A stretch of 64,000 nucleotides of DNA from CAWEHU01 sp963808965 (GTDB lineage: Bacteria > Pseudomonadota > Alphaproteobacteria > Acetobacterales > Acetobacteraceae). The translations under genes were made by a program, and so were the position numbers. Below the pieces are notes generated by a model that searched no databases, was not told the DNA's origin, and saw nothing but the letters and a program-made list of their open reading frames with translations. The stretch is taken from the NCBI GenBank assembly GCA_963808965.1, contig CAWEHU010000028.1, positions 96,442 to 160,441 of the forward strand, read 5' to 3'. How positions within the stretch are numbered: the stretch's first letter is position 1; every line of letters starts with the position of its first letter. Below, one piece after another: positions 17,524 through 26,031 of this stretch.

Positions 17524-19023
17524 ATGAAGCTGCAGCAGGTGAAGGTTCACCCATCCAAAGCCGACCTGAAGCGGGAGGACCAGCTCGCCTGGAAGATCGC
17601 CGAAGTCGCCGCCGACCGGGTGCCGGTCGAGAAGGAGGTAGCGGCGATGATCGTCAACCGGATCATCGACAACGCCGCCGTGGCCATCGCCGCCATCAAT
17701 CGTCGCCCGGTCGTGTCGGCGCGCGACATGGCGCTCGGCCATCCGCGCCGCGACGGCGCCACCGTGTTCGGCGTGCAGCCGGTGAAACGGGTGAGTCCCG
17801 AATGGGCCGCCTGGGCGAACGGCACGGCGGTTCGCGAGCTCGACATGCACGACACGTTTCTTGCCGCCGATTACTCCCATCCGGGCGACAACATTCCTCC
17901 CATTCTCGCGGTCGGGCAGACGATGGAGAAGTCGGGGCGCGAGCTGATCCGCGGCATCGCGACGGGTTACGAGATCCAGATCGACCTCGTGCGCGCGATC
18001 TGTCTGCACGAGCACAAGATCGACCACATCGCCCATCTCTGTCCCGCCCAGGCGGCCGGCATCGGCACGCTGCTGCGTCTGCCGACGCCGGTCATCTATC
18101 AGGCGGTGCAGCAGGCCGTGCATGTCAGCTTCACCACGCGCCAGTCGCGCAAGGGCGAGATCAGCAGCTGGAAAGCGTATGCGCCCGCTCACGCCGGCAA
18201 GCTCGCGGTTGAGGCGGTGGACCGGGCCATGCGCGGTGAGGGCGCACCGAGCCCGATCTACGAAGGTGAGGACAGCGTGATCGCCTGGATGCTTGGCGGG
18301 CCTGAATCGGAATACGAGGTACCGCTGCCCGAGCCCGGCGAACCGAAACGCGCCATTCTCGACAGCTACACCAAGGAGCATAGCGCCGAGTACCAGTCCC
18401 AGGCGCTGATCGACCTCGCCTTCCGCCTTCGGGAGCAAATCCCCGATCTCGAGCAGGTCGAGCGCATCGTCATCCACACCAGCCACCACACGCACTTTGT
18501 GATCGGCACTGGCGCGAACGACCCGCAGAAGATGGACCCGAAGGCCAGCCGCGAAACGCTGGATCACTCGATCATGTACATCTTCGCGGTCGCTTTGCAG
18601 GACGGGCGCTGGCACCACGTCGAGAGCTACGCCCCTAGTCGCGCGGGGCGGGCGGACACCGTGCGCCTCTGGCACAAGATCGAGACCCGGGAAGATCCCG
18701 AGTGGACGCGGCGCTATCACTCGCGCGACCCGAATCAGCTCGCCTTCGGTGCGCGCGTCGAGGTGACCATGCAGGATGGTACCCGGATCGAGGACGAGCT
18801 GGCGGTGGCGAACGCGCACCCGTTGGGGGCGAGGCCGTTCGGCCGTGCCGACTACATCCGCAAGTTCCAGACTTTAACGGACGGCATCATCTCCACGCGG
18901 GAGTCGAACCGCTTCCTGGAAGTGATTCAGGATTTGCCGCGGCTCGCCTCCGGGGAGCTGCACCTGCTGAACGTGGCGCTTCCGGCCGGGATGCTGCAGG
19001 CCGGCAAGCCGGGGATCTTCTGA
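17524..19023 (+). CDS. prpD: MmgE/PrpD family 2-methylcitrate dehydratase
   Basis: A 499-residue protein of the MmgE/PrpD family, which dehydrates 2-methylcitrate to 2-methylaconitate in propionate breakdown. It shows the PrpD-specific long form (about 480-500 residues) rather than the shorter MmgE paralogs, with NGTAVRELDMHDTFLAADYS, HPGDNIPPILAV, HICPAQAAGIGT-like IAHLCPAQAAGIGT, and ISSWKAYAPAHAG. ATG at 17524 follows TTGGAGAAA. The adjacent prpC confirms the pathway. Cytosolic. prpB (lyase) is absent from the window. Confidence 0.9.
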   Translation: MKLQQVKVHPSKADLKREDQLAWKIAEVAADRVPVEKEVAAMIVNRIIDNAAVAIAAINRRPVVSARDMALGHPRRDGATVFGVQPVKRVSPEWAAWANGTAVRELDMHDTFLAADYSHPGDNIPPILAVGQTMEKSGRELIRGIATGYEIQIDLVRAICLHEHKIDHIAHLCPAQAAGIGTLLRLPTPVIYQAVQQAVHVSFTTRQSRKGEISSWKAYAPAHAGKLAVEAVDRAMRGEGAPSPIYEGEDSVIAWMLGGPESEYEVPLPEPGEPKRAILDSYTKEHSAEYQSQALIDLAFRLREQIPDLEQVERIVIHTSHHTHFVIGTGANDPQKMDPKASRETLDHSIMYIFAVALQDGRWHHVESYAPSRAGRADTVRLWHKIETREDPEWTRRYHSRDPNQLAFGARVEVTMQDGTRIEDELAVANAHPLGARPFGRADYIRKFQTLTDGIISTRESNRFLEVIQDLPRLASGELHLLNVALPAGMLQAGKPGIF

Positions 19024-19046
19024 GCGCCGACGCGAGCGTACCAACA

Positions 19047-20210
19047 ATGAGGAGCGAGAAGTTGAGCGAGTCCCAGGTGAACAGGCCCAAGAAGTCCGTC
19101 GCACTATCCGGCGTGACGGCTGGTAACACGGCCCTTTGCACGGTCGGGCGGACCGGCAATGATCTGCACTATCGCGGCTACGACATCCTGGACGTAGCCG
19201 AGCAATGCGAGTTCGAGGAGATCGCGCACCTCCTGGTGCACGGCTCCTTGCCGACCGCGACCGAGCTCGCGGCCTACAAGACCAAGCTACGCTCGATGCG
19301 GGGCCTGCCGGCGCATCTCAAGCGAACGATGGAGTCCATGCCGGCCGCGGCGCATCCGATGGATGTCATGCGAACGGGCGTGTCCGCCCTCGGCTGCGTG
19401 CTGCCGGAGAAGGACGACCACGGCATAGCCGGCGCCCGCGACATCGCCGATCGCCTCATGGCCTCGCTCGGCTCGATGCTGCTCTATTGGCATCACTATG
19501 CGCAGAACGGGCGTCGCATCGAGGTCGAGACCGAGGACGACAGTATCGGCGGGCATTTTCTGCATCTGCTGCACGGGAAGCCGCCCAGCCCGCTCTGGGT
19601 GCGAGCCATGCACACCTCGCTGATCCTCTACGCCGAGCACGAGTTCAACGCCTCCACCTTCGCCGCGCGAGTGATCGCCGGGACGGCCACGGACGTCTAT
19701 TCGGCGATCACCGGCGCGATCGGAGCGCTGCGCGGGCCGAAGCATGGCGGGGCCAATGAGGTGGCATTCGAGATCCAGCGTCGCTATGCAAACCCCGACG
19801 AGGCCGAGGCCGACATACGCAAGCGGGTCGACGCCAAGGAGGTGGTGATGGGTTTCGGCCACCCCGTGTACACCATTGCCGACCCGAGGAACGAAGTCAT
19901 CAAACGGGTCGCCCGTGGTCTGTCGGTCGAAGCGGGCTCCATGAAGCTGTTCGACATCGCCAATCGGATCGAGGCGGTGATGGCCGATGCCAAGCACATG
20001 TTTGCCAATCTCGACTGGTTCAGCGCGGTGAGCTACGCGGCGATGGGCGTACCGACCGCCATGTTCACCCCTCTTTTCGTGCTGGCGCGTACCTCCGGCT
20101 GGTGCGCGCACGTCATCGAGCAGCGGATAGACGGCAAGATCATCCGGCCGACCGCGAACTACATTGGACCCGAGAACCTGACTTTCGTGCCGATCGCGCA
20201 GCGCGGATAG
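19047..20210 (+). CDS. prpC: 2-methylcitrate synthase (citrate synthase family)
   Basis: A 387-residue type II-like citrate synthase homolog of the short methylcitrate synthase class, condensing propionyl-CoA with oxaloacetate. Catalytic residues are in place: His in GPKHGGANE, His in MGFGHPVYTIADPR, and Asp region LFDIANRIE; the C-terminal RPTANYIGPENL is typical of PrpC. It follows prpD by 23 bases and ends before a strong terminator at 20240, so prpD-prpC is one operon. Confidence 0.92.
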   Translation: MRSEKLSESQVNRPKKSVALSGVTAGNTALCTVGRTGNDLHYRGYDILDVAEQCEFEEIAHLLVHGSLPTATELAAYKTKLRSMRGLPAHLKRTMESMPAAAHPMDVMRTGVSALGCVLPEKDDHGIAGARDIADRLMASLGSMLLYWHHYAQNGRRIEVETEDDSIGGHFLHLLHGKPPSPLWVRAMHTSLILYAEHEFNASTFAARVIAGTATDVYSAITGAIGALRGPKHGGANEVAFEIQRRYANPDEAEADIRKRVDAKEVVMGFGHPVYTIADPRNEVIKRVARGLSVEAGSMKLFDIANRIEAVMADAKHMFANLDWFSAVSYAAMGVPTAMFTPLFVLARTSGWCAHVIEQRIDGKIIRPTANYIGPENLTFVPIAQRG

Positions 20211-20239
20211 GCGATCGCGCAGCCTCGAACCGCCCACCC

Positions 20240-20273
20240 GACCGCCGCGCCAGCGATGCCGCGGCGGTCTTTT
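20240..20273 (+). terminator. Intrinsic terminator after prpC
   Basis: A perfect ten-base stem GACCGCCGCG / CGCGGCGGTC with ten-base loop followed by four T, 30 bases after the prpC stop. Confidence 0.85.
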
Positions 20274-20821
20274 CATCCGTTCTCAGCACGCCCGATTGCC
20301 TGCGCGCGCAAATTTTTTGTCGGAACCGCCACGAAACGGTTGCTTTTTGTTGACATGCGCGCGTCAGATGTCGAATAGCGAAGTTGGCATGGATGCGTCC
20401 GATTCGCCCGAACGTCGCGGCGCACCGGCGCAACATGCAACAAAGAAGGACGGTCGATGGACCGCGGCTTGGTTCAGGTGAATCGCAGCCGGTCACGCGC
20501 CGCTCGCAGGTGCAAGATCTCGCTGCGGATGATGGGGCGAAACGGCGTCTGTCTATCCGTCCGTTCCGCGCCGTCTCGCGCCTGGATCTCTGGGGTGTCG
20601 ACGCGCCCCCACAATCCCAGCCCAGATGTGCCCAGCCTAAATGTCGAATGGGATGACTTGCGACGGGTTCTGCAGGCGGCGCGCAACCCGTCGCCGGGTT
20701 TTCGAAGCTCGTCCGCGACGAGGTTTCTCGCGAACGCGGTCATATTGCGGAACCGGCTGCAACGGCAGTCGTTCGTTTGCCGCGCGTCCCCTGTCAAAGA
20801 CACGAGAAGGAGTTCCGATCA
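20274..20821. other. Long intergenic leader before H1-like gene
   Basis: The gap from prpC to the histone-like gene is 611 bases. After the prpC terminator I see one promoter candidate (20350-20378) and no credible protein or RNA gene; open frames on both strands here are short, shift in composition and have no recognisable domain. The rest may be a long 5' untranslated region. Confidence 0.5.
20350..20378 (+). promoter_or_regulatory. Candidate sigma-70 promoter for H1-like gene
   Basis: TTGACA, 17-base spacer, GAATAG, in an AT-richer patch preceded by T-rich sequence. The -10 element is weak. It would give a leader of about 440 bases before the GTG at 20822. Confidence 0.4.
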
Positions 20822-21427
20822 GTGAGCGACGACACCACCACCGAAAAGCCGCGCGCCCAGCCAATGGCGATGCGGGCAGGCACGCGCCGGACGTCAACGC
20901 GAACGACGCGCGGCACGGGTACCCGCAAGACCGCTGCCCGGAAGACGACCCGCGGCGCGGCAAAGACCGCTACGCGGAAGGCCGCTCCGAAGCGGGGAGC
21001 GGCGGCGAAGAAGACCACGACGCGCAAGACCGCGGCGCGCGGTGCTTCCGCGCGGAGCACTGGGACGCGCAAGACCGGCACGCGGTCGACGCGAGCCACC
21101 GGCACCCGTAAGACAGCCGCACGGAAGACCACCGCGCGGAAGACGACGGGGCGCAAGACAACGGCGCGGAAGGCCGCGCCCGCACGGAAGACGACGGCTC
21201 GCAAGAGCGCCACGAGGGCGACCGGCACGGGGACCCGCAGAACCGCGGCGAAAAAGACCGGGACGACCCGCCGCACGGCTGCGAAGTCCGCAACTCGCGG
21301 CGCTCCGCGCAAGACGGGCACGAGAGGTACACGGACCGGCACGACTCGCCGCACACGCCGGACCGCCGAGCCGGAAGCGCCCGCGCCGGAGCCGATGGAA
21401 GAGACCTCCGCCGAGCAGATGGAATAA
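20822..21427 (+). CDS. Histone H1-like Thr/Arg/Lys-rich DNA-binding protein
   Basis: A 201-residue, extremely basic low-complexity protein, with the body built of degenerate repeats of the type T-A-R-K-T / G-T-R-K-T (for example TTARKTTGRKTTARKAAPAR) and a short acidic tail (EPEAPAPEPMEETSAEQME). This matches bacterial histone H1-like proteins, which bind DNA without sequence preference and compact the nucleoid. It is unusual in being dominated by Thr and Arg with comparatively little Ala-Lys. The GTG start at 20822 follows GAAGGAG. Two hairpins follow the stop. Confidence 0.75.
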   Translation: MSDDTTTEKPRAQPMAMRAGTRRTSTRTTRGTGTRKTAARKTTRGAAKTATRKAAPKRGAAAKKTTTRKTAARGASARSTGTRKTGTRSTRATGTRKTAARKTTARKTTGRKTTARKAAPARKTTARKSATRATGTGTRRTAAKKTGTTRRTAAKSATRGAPRKTGTRGTRTGTTRRTRRTAEPEAPAPEPMEETSAEQME

Positions 21428-21435
21428 GACTCGCG

Positions 21436-21476
21436 CTGATCCGATGCCCGCGCGTCTGTCGCGTGCATCGGATCAG
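21436..21476. repeat. Perfect 12-bp inverted repeat after H1-like gene
   Basis: CTGATCCGATGC and GCATCGGATCAG separated by 17 bases; the loop itself can form an inner CGCG stem. No T-run follows, so it is not a simple terminator; it may protect the 3' end of the transcript. Confidence 0.6.
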
Positions 21477-21499
21477 ATCAATGGGTCGGCCGGGAAAAC

Positions 21500-21524
21500 G
21501 GGCGCTGCGGCGCCCTTTTTCTTT
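21500..21524. terminator. Terminator between convergent genes
   Basis: GGGCGC-TGCG-GCGCCC followed by TTTTTCTTT, with AAAA just before the stem, so it can work in both directions. It ends at the stop codon of the convergent methyltransferase gene. Confidence 0.7.
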
Positions 21525-22386
21525 ATCTGCTCCGGTGCGGGACGGCGAGCAGGTCGCGGTGGCCAATGCGAACGGTGAGGCGCGCGCGTGCGATTTGCCG
21601 TTCCCGCCGCGTGTGCCAGTCCTGAATTGTCGTCCTCCGTGCCGGCATCGCTGCGGATGCTGATGCTGCCGCTCCACTCGCCAGTTCCACCAGCATCCGC
21701 TGCGCACGGGCGGGAATGCGCCAGTCGGACGTCGCGACGCTGACCTCGAATCCTTGCTCGGCCAACCGCTGCGACACGATTTTGATCGCGCGCGTCCCGA
21801 GCGCCGGGCCGAATCCCTTGTCGCGAGTCTGGTCGCGGCGGAAACCGGCGGCAACGATCGGGTCGGCGCGGTCGCGCGGCAGCCACGCATCGCGACCGTC
21901 CGGGTTGAGGCACGCGAGGAACGGCGATCGAAGCTGGGACGCCAGATGCTCCAACCATGCGTGCGAGACCAGGTCGAGCAGCGCGCCGCACAGCACCGCA
22001 TCCGCTTGCGCGAATGGCAGCCGGCTGCTCGCCTCGGCAAGATCCGCGACGATCCCTTCGACCCGCCAAGTCCCGCGCGGTGTATGGAGGAGCAAGGCCC
22101 GACTGGGCCACGTCACCGTCCAGCCCTGCGCTTCGCCCCACGTGGCGATTTTGCTGAACGCTTCACCGAGCAGCGCATCCTCGGCGTCCACCAGCGTCCA
22201 GGCTTGGGAGCGGCCGATGACCGGCGCCAGAAAACGAAAAACACTGCCCGCGCCAGCACCGAGATCAAGCAGGCGCGGTCGGGCCGGCAGCAGCGCGGCC
22301 AGCCGGTTCGCGAGCGTGCGGCTGATGGCCGCGTGATCGAACGGCTCGCGGAGCGCGAGCCATTCGGCGTCGAAAGCGTCGCTCAT
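21523..22386 (-). CDS. SAM-dependent methyltransferase of pterin-like operon
   Basis: A 287-residue class I methyltransferase: motif I RLLDLGAGAGSVFRFLAPV, motif II TLVDAEDALL, ADAVLCGALLDLVSHAWLEHLA as motif IV/post IV. The C-terminal third is a family-specific extension rich in Arg. It is the last gene of a five-gene operon; its ATG overlaps the stop of the GT4 gene as ATGA. By context it should methylate the product built by the upstream PTPS-like protein, reductases and glycosyltransferase, but the acceptor is an inference. Confidence 0.75.
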   Translation of the reverse strand: MSDAFDAEWLALREPFDHAAISRTLANRLAALLPARPRLLDLGAGAGSVFRFLAPVIGRSQAWTLVDAEDALLGEAFSKIATWGEAQGWTVTWPSRALLLHTPRGTWRVEGIVADLAEASSRLPFAQADAVLCGALLDLVSHAWLEHLASQLRSPFLACLNPDGRDAWLPRDRADPIVAAGFRRDQTRDKGFGPALGTRAIKIVSQRLAEQGFEVSVATSDWRIPARAQRMLVELASGAAASASAAMPARRTTIQDWHTRRERQIARARLTVRIGHRDLLAVPHRSR

Positions 22387-23456
22387 GATCGAGGCCCGTC
22401 GTCCTGCTCGGCGGCTTCGTCGCGAACAAGCGCCGTGACGAAGGCTTGCGCCTGCGTTTCCCAGGACGGCAGCTTGCGTCCGGCCTGCCACGCGGCTTCG
22501 GCCATCTCGCGCCGCAATGCCGGACTGAAGATCAGCCGGCGCATCGCTCTCGATAATCCTTCGTGATCGCCGGAAGGGCAGACTACGCCCGCTTCGATCG
22601 GCAGGAGGGACGCGGCGGCCCCGCCCGCAGTTACAGCGACCGGCAATCCCCGTTTAAGCGCTTCCGCCACAGCCATGCCGTAGCCTTCCCAATACGTCGC
22701 GAGCGCGAAGAGATCGGCCTCGCGCCAGAGCGCGTCCAATTCCGTGTCCGATGCCTCGCCCGCGAAACGCACCCGGTTGGCGATACCCAACTCCTCTGCC
22801 AAAGCGCCGAGCGACCGAGCATGGACGGGATCCCGCTCCGCGGAACCGGCGATGGTCAGCCGCCACTCCAAATCGAACAGCCGGGCCAGGGCGCGTAGCA
22901 GCACGTCGTGACCCTTGCGCGGTACGAGCGTTCCCACGGAGAGCACATGACAGCTGGAACTTTCGGAACCGGTGCTCCTTGGTGCTTCGGCGGTTCCCGG
23001 CACGACCACCGTTATGCGCTCCGGTTGCACCCCGAAATCCGCGGCGAGCCGTTCCGCGGTCGGCTCGCTGGTCACGATGACGCGCGCGAGCAGCGGCATG
23101 AGGCGTCTCTCAGCTTCGCGCAACGCGAGTCGGTCCTGCTCGGAGTGGCCCGTCTCCAGCGCCGTCGGATGGTGAATCAGTCCGACCGTGCCGCGAGAAG
23201 CAAGCTCATGGGCGAGATCCGTGAACGCGGGCAGCGCAAGTCCGTCGATGATCGGGCGCGTATCGGCCGCCAGGGCGCGCCACGCCTGGAGCGCAGCATC
23301 ACGCGCCGCATCGTCGGTCAGCGGATAGGCTCCGGAAAGCTCAGCGACCTCGACCACGTGCCCGGCCGCGCGCAGCCCTTCGAGCATGCGACGATCGTAG
23401 ATGTAGCCACCCGAGAGCGTGTCGAACGGAGCCGGGACGATCAGCGACAGATGCAT
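22383..23456 (-). CDS. GT4 family glycosyltransferase of pterin-like operon
   Basis: A 357-residue GT-B glycosyltransferase. The acceptor half starts MHLSLIVPAPFDTLSGGYIY, and the donor half has VLSVGTLVPRKGHDVLLRAL (GT4 hallmark), RLTIAGSAERDP and the E-x7-E type block ATYWEGYGMAVAEALKRGLP. Its ATG (23456-23454) shares a base with the stop of the PTPS-like gene (TGATG). GT4 enzymes are retaining and use nucleotide or lipid-linked sugars. Known precedent: cyanobacterial GT4 enzymes that glucosylate tetrahydrobiopterin. Here a pterin acceptor is suggested only by the neighbours. Confidence 0.8.
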   Translation of the reverse strand: MHLSLIVPAPFDTLSGGYIYDRRMLEGLRAAGHVVEVAELSGAYPLTDDAARDAALQAWRALAADTRPIIDGLALPAFTDLAHELASRGTVGLIHHPTALETGHSEQDRLALREAERRLMPLLARVIVTSEPTAERLAADFGVQPERITVVVPGTAEAPRSTGSESSSCHVLSVGTLVPRKGHDVLLRALARLFDLEWRLTIAGSAERDPVHARSLGALAEELGIANRVRFAGEASDTELDALWREADLFALATYWEGYGMAVAEALKRGLPVAVTAGGAAASLLPIEAGVVCPSGDHEGLSRAMRRLIFSPALRREMAEAAWQAGRKLPSWETQAQAFVTALVRDEAAEQDDGPRS

Positions 23457-23857
23457 CAGCTGATCGGACCCTCGAACGCGCCCCAGGCGATCGGGCTTTC
23501 CCGCAGCAGCACCTTGAGGCCCGACAGGGTGCGGCCGGCTGCTCCCAGACGGCCTTCGCGGCACGATGCAGCCAGCAGGCCGTGGATATGAAAGGCCATG
23601 TACTCCGTCGTGGTGTTCCGGCCGGCAAGCGCCGCGTTCTCGTCGAGATTGCTGTAATCGCAGCTTTCGAGCACGCGGCGCAGCTCGGTCCGCGCCAGGC
23701 CGATGTCGATGAGGAGTTGGAGCCGGTCTAATTGCGTGGCGCGGAACTCGGCCTCGATCGCGTACGTGGCGCCGTGCAAGCGTTGCGCGGGACCGAATTC
23801 GCTTCCCTGGAAGCTGTGCGCGACCATGATGTGATCGCAGACGGTCAGGCTGAACAT
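23456..23857 (-). CDS. PTPS/QueD-like protein with altered active site
   Basis: About 133 residues of the 6-pyruvoyl-tetrahydropterin synthase fold, starting MFSLTVCDHIMVAHSFQG. The family normally binds zinc with three His (one N-terminal plus HxH in CxxxHGHxY) and uses that Cys as base. Here the block reads AQRLHGATYAIEAEF: Cys is Ala and the third zinc His is Ala. The usual catalytic DH near the middle reads CDYSNLDE, with His replaced by Tyr; a conserved Glu remains in TTTEYMA. ATG at 23857 starts one base after the MDR stop; an upstream ATG at 23872 is possible. It probably does a related but different reaction from QueD or PTPS. Confidence 0.75.
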   Translation of the reverse strand: MFSLTVCDHIMVAHSFQGSEFGPAQRLHGATYAIEAEFRATQLDRLQLLIDIGLARTELRRVLESCDYSNLDENAALAGRNTTTEYMAFHIHGLLAASCREGRLGAAGRTLSGLKVLLRESPIAWGAFEGPIS

Positions 23858-23858
23858 T

Positions 23859-24813
23859 TCACTCGTCCCCATAGGTGATCACCTGACAAAGCCCGCCGGT
23901 CGCGAGGATGCGCGGCATTCGCTCGGGCATTTCGCCGAACGGCATCGCCGGTTCAAGCAGCGCGTCGTAACGGGGATCCGCGAGCAGGGCGAGCGCGGTC
24001 GCCAGCCGCTCCGGATGGCTCCGCCTTCCGCGCATCGCCGGCGCGATCGCGCCTACTTGCGTCGCGATCAACCGGAGCCGCCGCGAATGAAACGCCTCCC
24101 CGAGCGGCACAGCGGCATTCTGGTTCCCATACCAGCTCGCCTCGACAATGCGCGCTTCGAATGCGGCGCAGGCAAGAGCGAGCCGCAGCCCCGCCTCGCT
24201 CGCCGAAGCGTGGACGATCAGTTCTTGCTCCCGGGGCGCATCGGCGGGCAGCGTGAAGCGGCAACCGAACGCTTCCGCGAGCGTCGCGCGTTCCGGCCGG
24301 AGATCGACGACAGTCACACGGGCGGCGGGAATGCGCGCGAGCAGCGATGCCGCCAGCAGCCCGAGCACGCCCGCGCCGATCACCAGCATCCGCTCCGCGG
24401 CGAGCGGCGCTGCGTCCCAGATCAGGTTCAGCGCCGTCTCCATATTCGCGGCCAGGACCGCGCGCCCGGTCGGCACATCCGCCGGAACGGGAATGCACAT
24501 CGCAGCGGGTGCGATGAACCGGTCCTGGTGAGGGTGCAGCACGAAAACGCGCTGCCCGTCGGGCGTGACCCCAACGGCGCTGTAGCCGTATTTCACCGGA
24601 AACGGAAACGCACCGTCCATGAGCGGCGCTCGCATAGCCTCGGTACTGGCTCGCCGGTACGCGGCCCGCGAACACGAGCGCCTCGGTCCCTCGCGAGATA
24701 CCGCTGGCGAGCGTATGTATAAGCATCTGATCCGGGCGCGGGACGGGCAGGATTTCGTGACGGATCTCGCCCCGGCCCGGCGCGACGATCCAGAAAGCGC
24801 GGGCGCCGATCAC
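23859..24813 (-). CDS. Zinc-less MDR dehydrogenase of pterin-like operon (one apparent frameshift)
   Basis: Medium-chain dehydrogenase/reductase of about 317 residues after repair. The N-terminal GroES-like part reads MIGARAFWIVAPGRGEI ... LASGISRGTEALVFAGRVP and has Ser-Arg-Gly-Thr-Glu where catalytic zinc enzymes have Cys; the cofactor domain has MLVIGAGVLGLLAASLLARI for NAD(P). This zinc-less form recalls BchC-type proteins. The frame changes near 24640, between RVPASQY and the block starting RMRAPLMDGAFPFP, an apparent sequencing indel. The GTG start at 24813 overlaps the stop of the RibD-like gene as GTGA. Confidence 0.75.
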
Positions 24814-25571
24814 CGGCAGACCGCGGGACGGGCGCGCTGGAGCGGGATGTCCAGCAGCACGTCGTCGCCTAGCCGGTGTACCGTCCAAGTGCAGCGCAAT
24901 CCATCGGACGGCGTGCTTGCCTCCGGGAGCGTGAACGCGGGAATGCCGGAGCCCAGCAACAGGGGCGCGACCGTCACATGCAGCCGGTCGAGTGCTCCGG
25001 CTGCGAGAAACCGCGAGATCGTGATACCGCCGCCCTCGACCACGATTCGCCGAAGTCCTCGCTGCGCGAGCCCGGCGAGGAGCCGGGCGATATCGAGTCC
25101 GCCGCCCGCGCGAGGCAAGCGCAGAACCGGGGCCGCGCCGTGCCGGTCCGGACCCGGCGCGTCCTCGGCGCAGAACAGCAGCGTTTCCGGCCCGTCCTGG
25201 AAAACGCGGTAGCGATCATCGAGCTTGCGGTTCGTGTCGACCACGACACGCACCGGCGATGGGCCTTCGACCTCGCGGGTCGTGAGCTGCGGATTGTCCG
25301 CCCGTATGGTGCCTGCGCCGATGACGATCGCGTCGCATAGCGCACGCAGACGGTGCATGTGTACGATGTCCTCGTGGCCGCTGATCCACTGGGAGGCGCC
25401 CGAAAAGGTCGCGATCCGGCCATCGAGAGATTGGGCGATGCGCGCCAGCACGAAGCAGGCGCCGGATTCGGACGGAGCGGCGATAAGCGGGCCGTAGAGC
25501 GTGGACAACCCCGAATCCACGGGTTGGCGGTCCAGCAGGCGGCGCCAGATTTCCGGAGTCAGCGCGGACAT
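24810..25571 (-). CDS. RibD C-terminal-like pyrimidine/pterin reductase
   Basis: A 253-residue protein with the dihydrofolate-reductase-like fold of the RibD C-terminal domain: FVLARIAQSLDGRIATFSG, GSGHEDIVHMHRLRALCDAI-type block, VIGAGTIRADNPQLTTR, RRIVVEGGGITISRFLAAGALDRLHVTVAPLLLGSG. The deaminase half of RibD is absent. NADPH-dependent reductases of this shape reduce pyrimidine or pteridine intermediates. It is the first gene of the five-gene operon and lies 49 bases downstream of a flagellar operon in the same direction, so it could be partly co-transcribed with it. Confidence 0.8.
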   Translation of the reverse strand: MSALTPEIWRRLLDRQPVDSGLSTLYGPLIAAPSESGACFVLARIAQSLDGRIATFSGASQWISGHEDIVHMHRLRALCDAIVIGAGTIRADNPQLTTREVEGPSPVRVVVDTNRKLDDRYRVFQDGPETLLFCAEDAPGPDRHGAAPVLRLPRAGGGLDIARLLAGLAQRGLRRIVVEGGGITISRFLAAGALDRLHVTVAPLLLGSGIPAFTLPEASTPSDGLRCTWTVHRLGDDVLLDIPLQRARPAVCR

Positions 25572-25620
25572 CTGTCCGGCAGTATCACGCTGCCGCCCTC
25601 TCCGGGAGGGGCGGGCGGCT

Positions 25621-26031
25621 TCAGGCTCTTGCGGAAAGCGCGATCGCCGGCTGACGTCCCCCTCCAGCCAGCCCTCCATCGGCGCCGTAGCGCGTCGCGT
25701 TCTGGGGCGGGGAGGGCGGGAGCGCACGCGCCACCAGCCCGATGACGCGGCCCTGCACGGCGATCGCGTGCTCGAGCAGCCGCCGATTCTCCTGCGCCAG
25801 ATCCCGGAGCCGGGCCGCGAGCTGTTCGGCGGCGCTCCGCTGGTCGGCCGCGAGCGCGCCCGTCGCACCCGCCGCCGCGATGGCCTGCGCCGCGAGGAAC
25901 GCTTCGACGGCGCGCGCTTTCGCATCCACGATTCCTGCCGCGCGCGGCAGATCCAGCGCGGCTAGCGCGCTATTTTCTGACGCAAGCGCATCCGCGAGCT
26001 GCACGGCGGCGGCGATCAGTTCTGGCGTCAT
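25621..26031 (-). CDS. FlgN-like flagellar protein
   Basis: A 136-residue Ala-rich helical protein (LADALASENSALAALDLPRA ... LRDLAQENRRLLEHAIAVQG) with heptad-like spacing and the FlgN-type pattern of a late A/L-rich helix followed by a disordered tail. Its ATG overlaps the stop of the rod-binding protein gene as ATGA, so it is the third gene of the flgI operon. FlgN chaperones hook-associated proteins FlgK and FlgL; the assignment here rests on position and helix pattern. Confidence 0.6.
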   Translation of the reverse strand: MTPELIAAAVQLADALASENSALAALDLPRAAGIVDAKARAVEAFLAAQAIAAAGATGALAADQRSAAEQLAARLRDLAQENRRLLEHAIAVQGRVIGLVARALPPSPPQNATRYGADGGLAGGGRQPAIALSARA

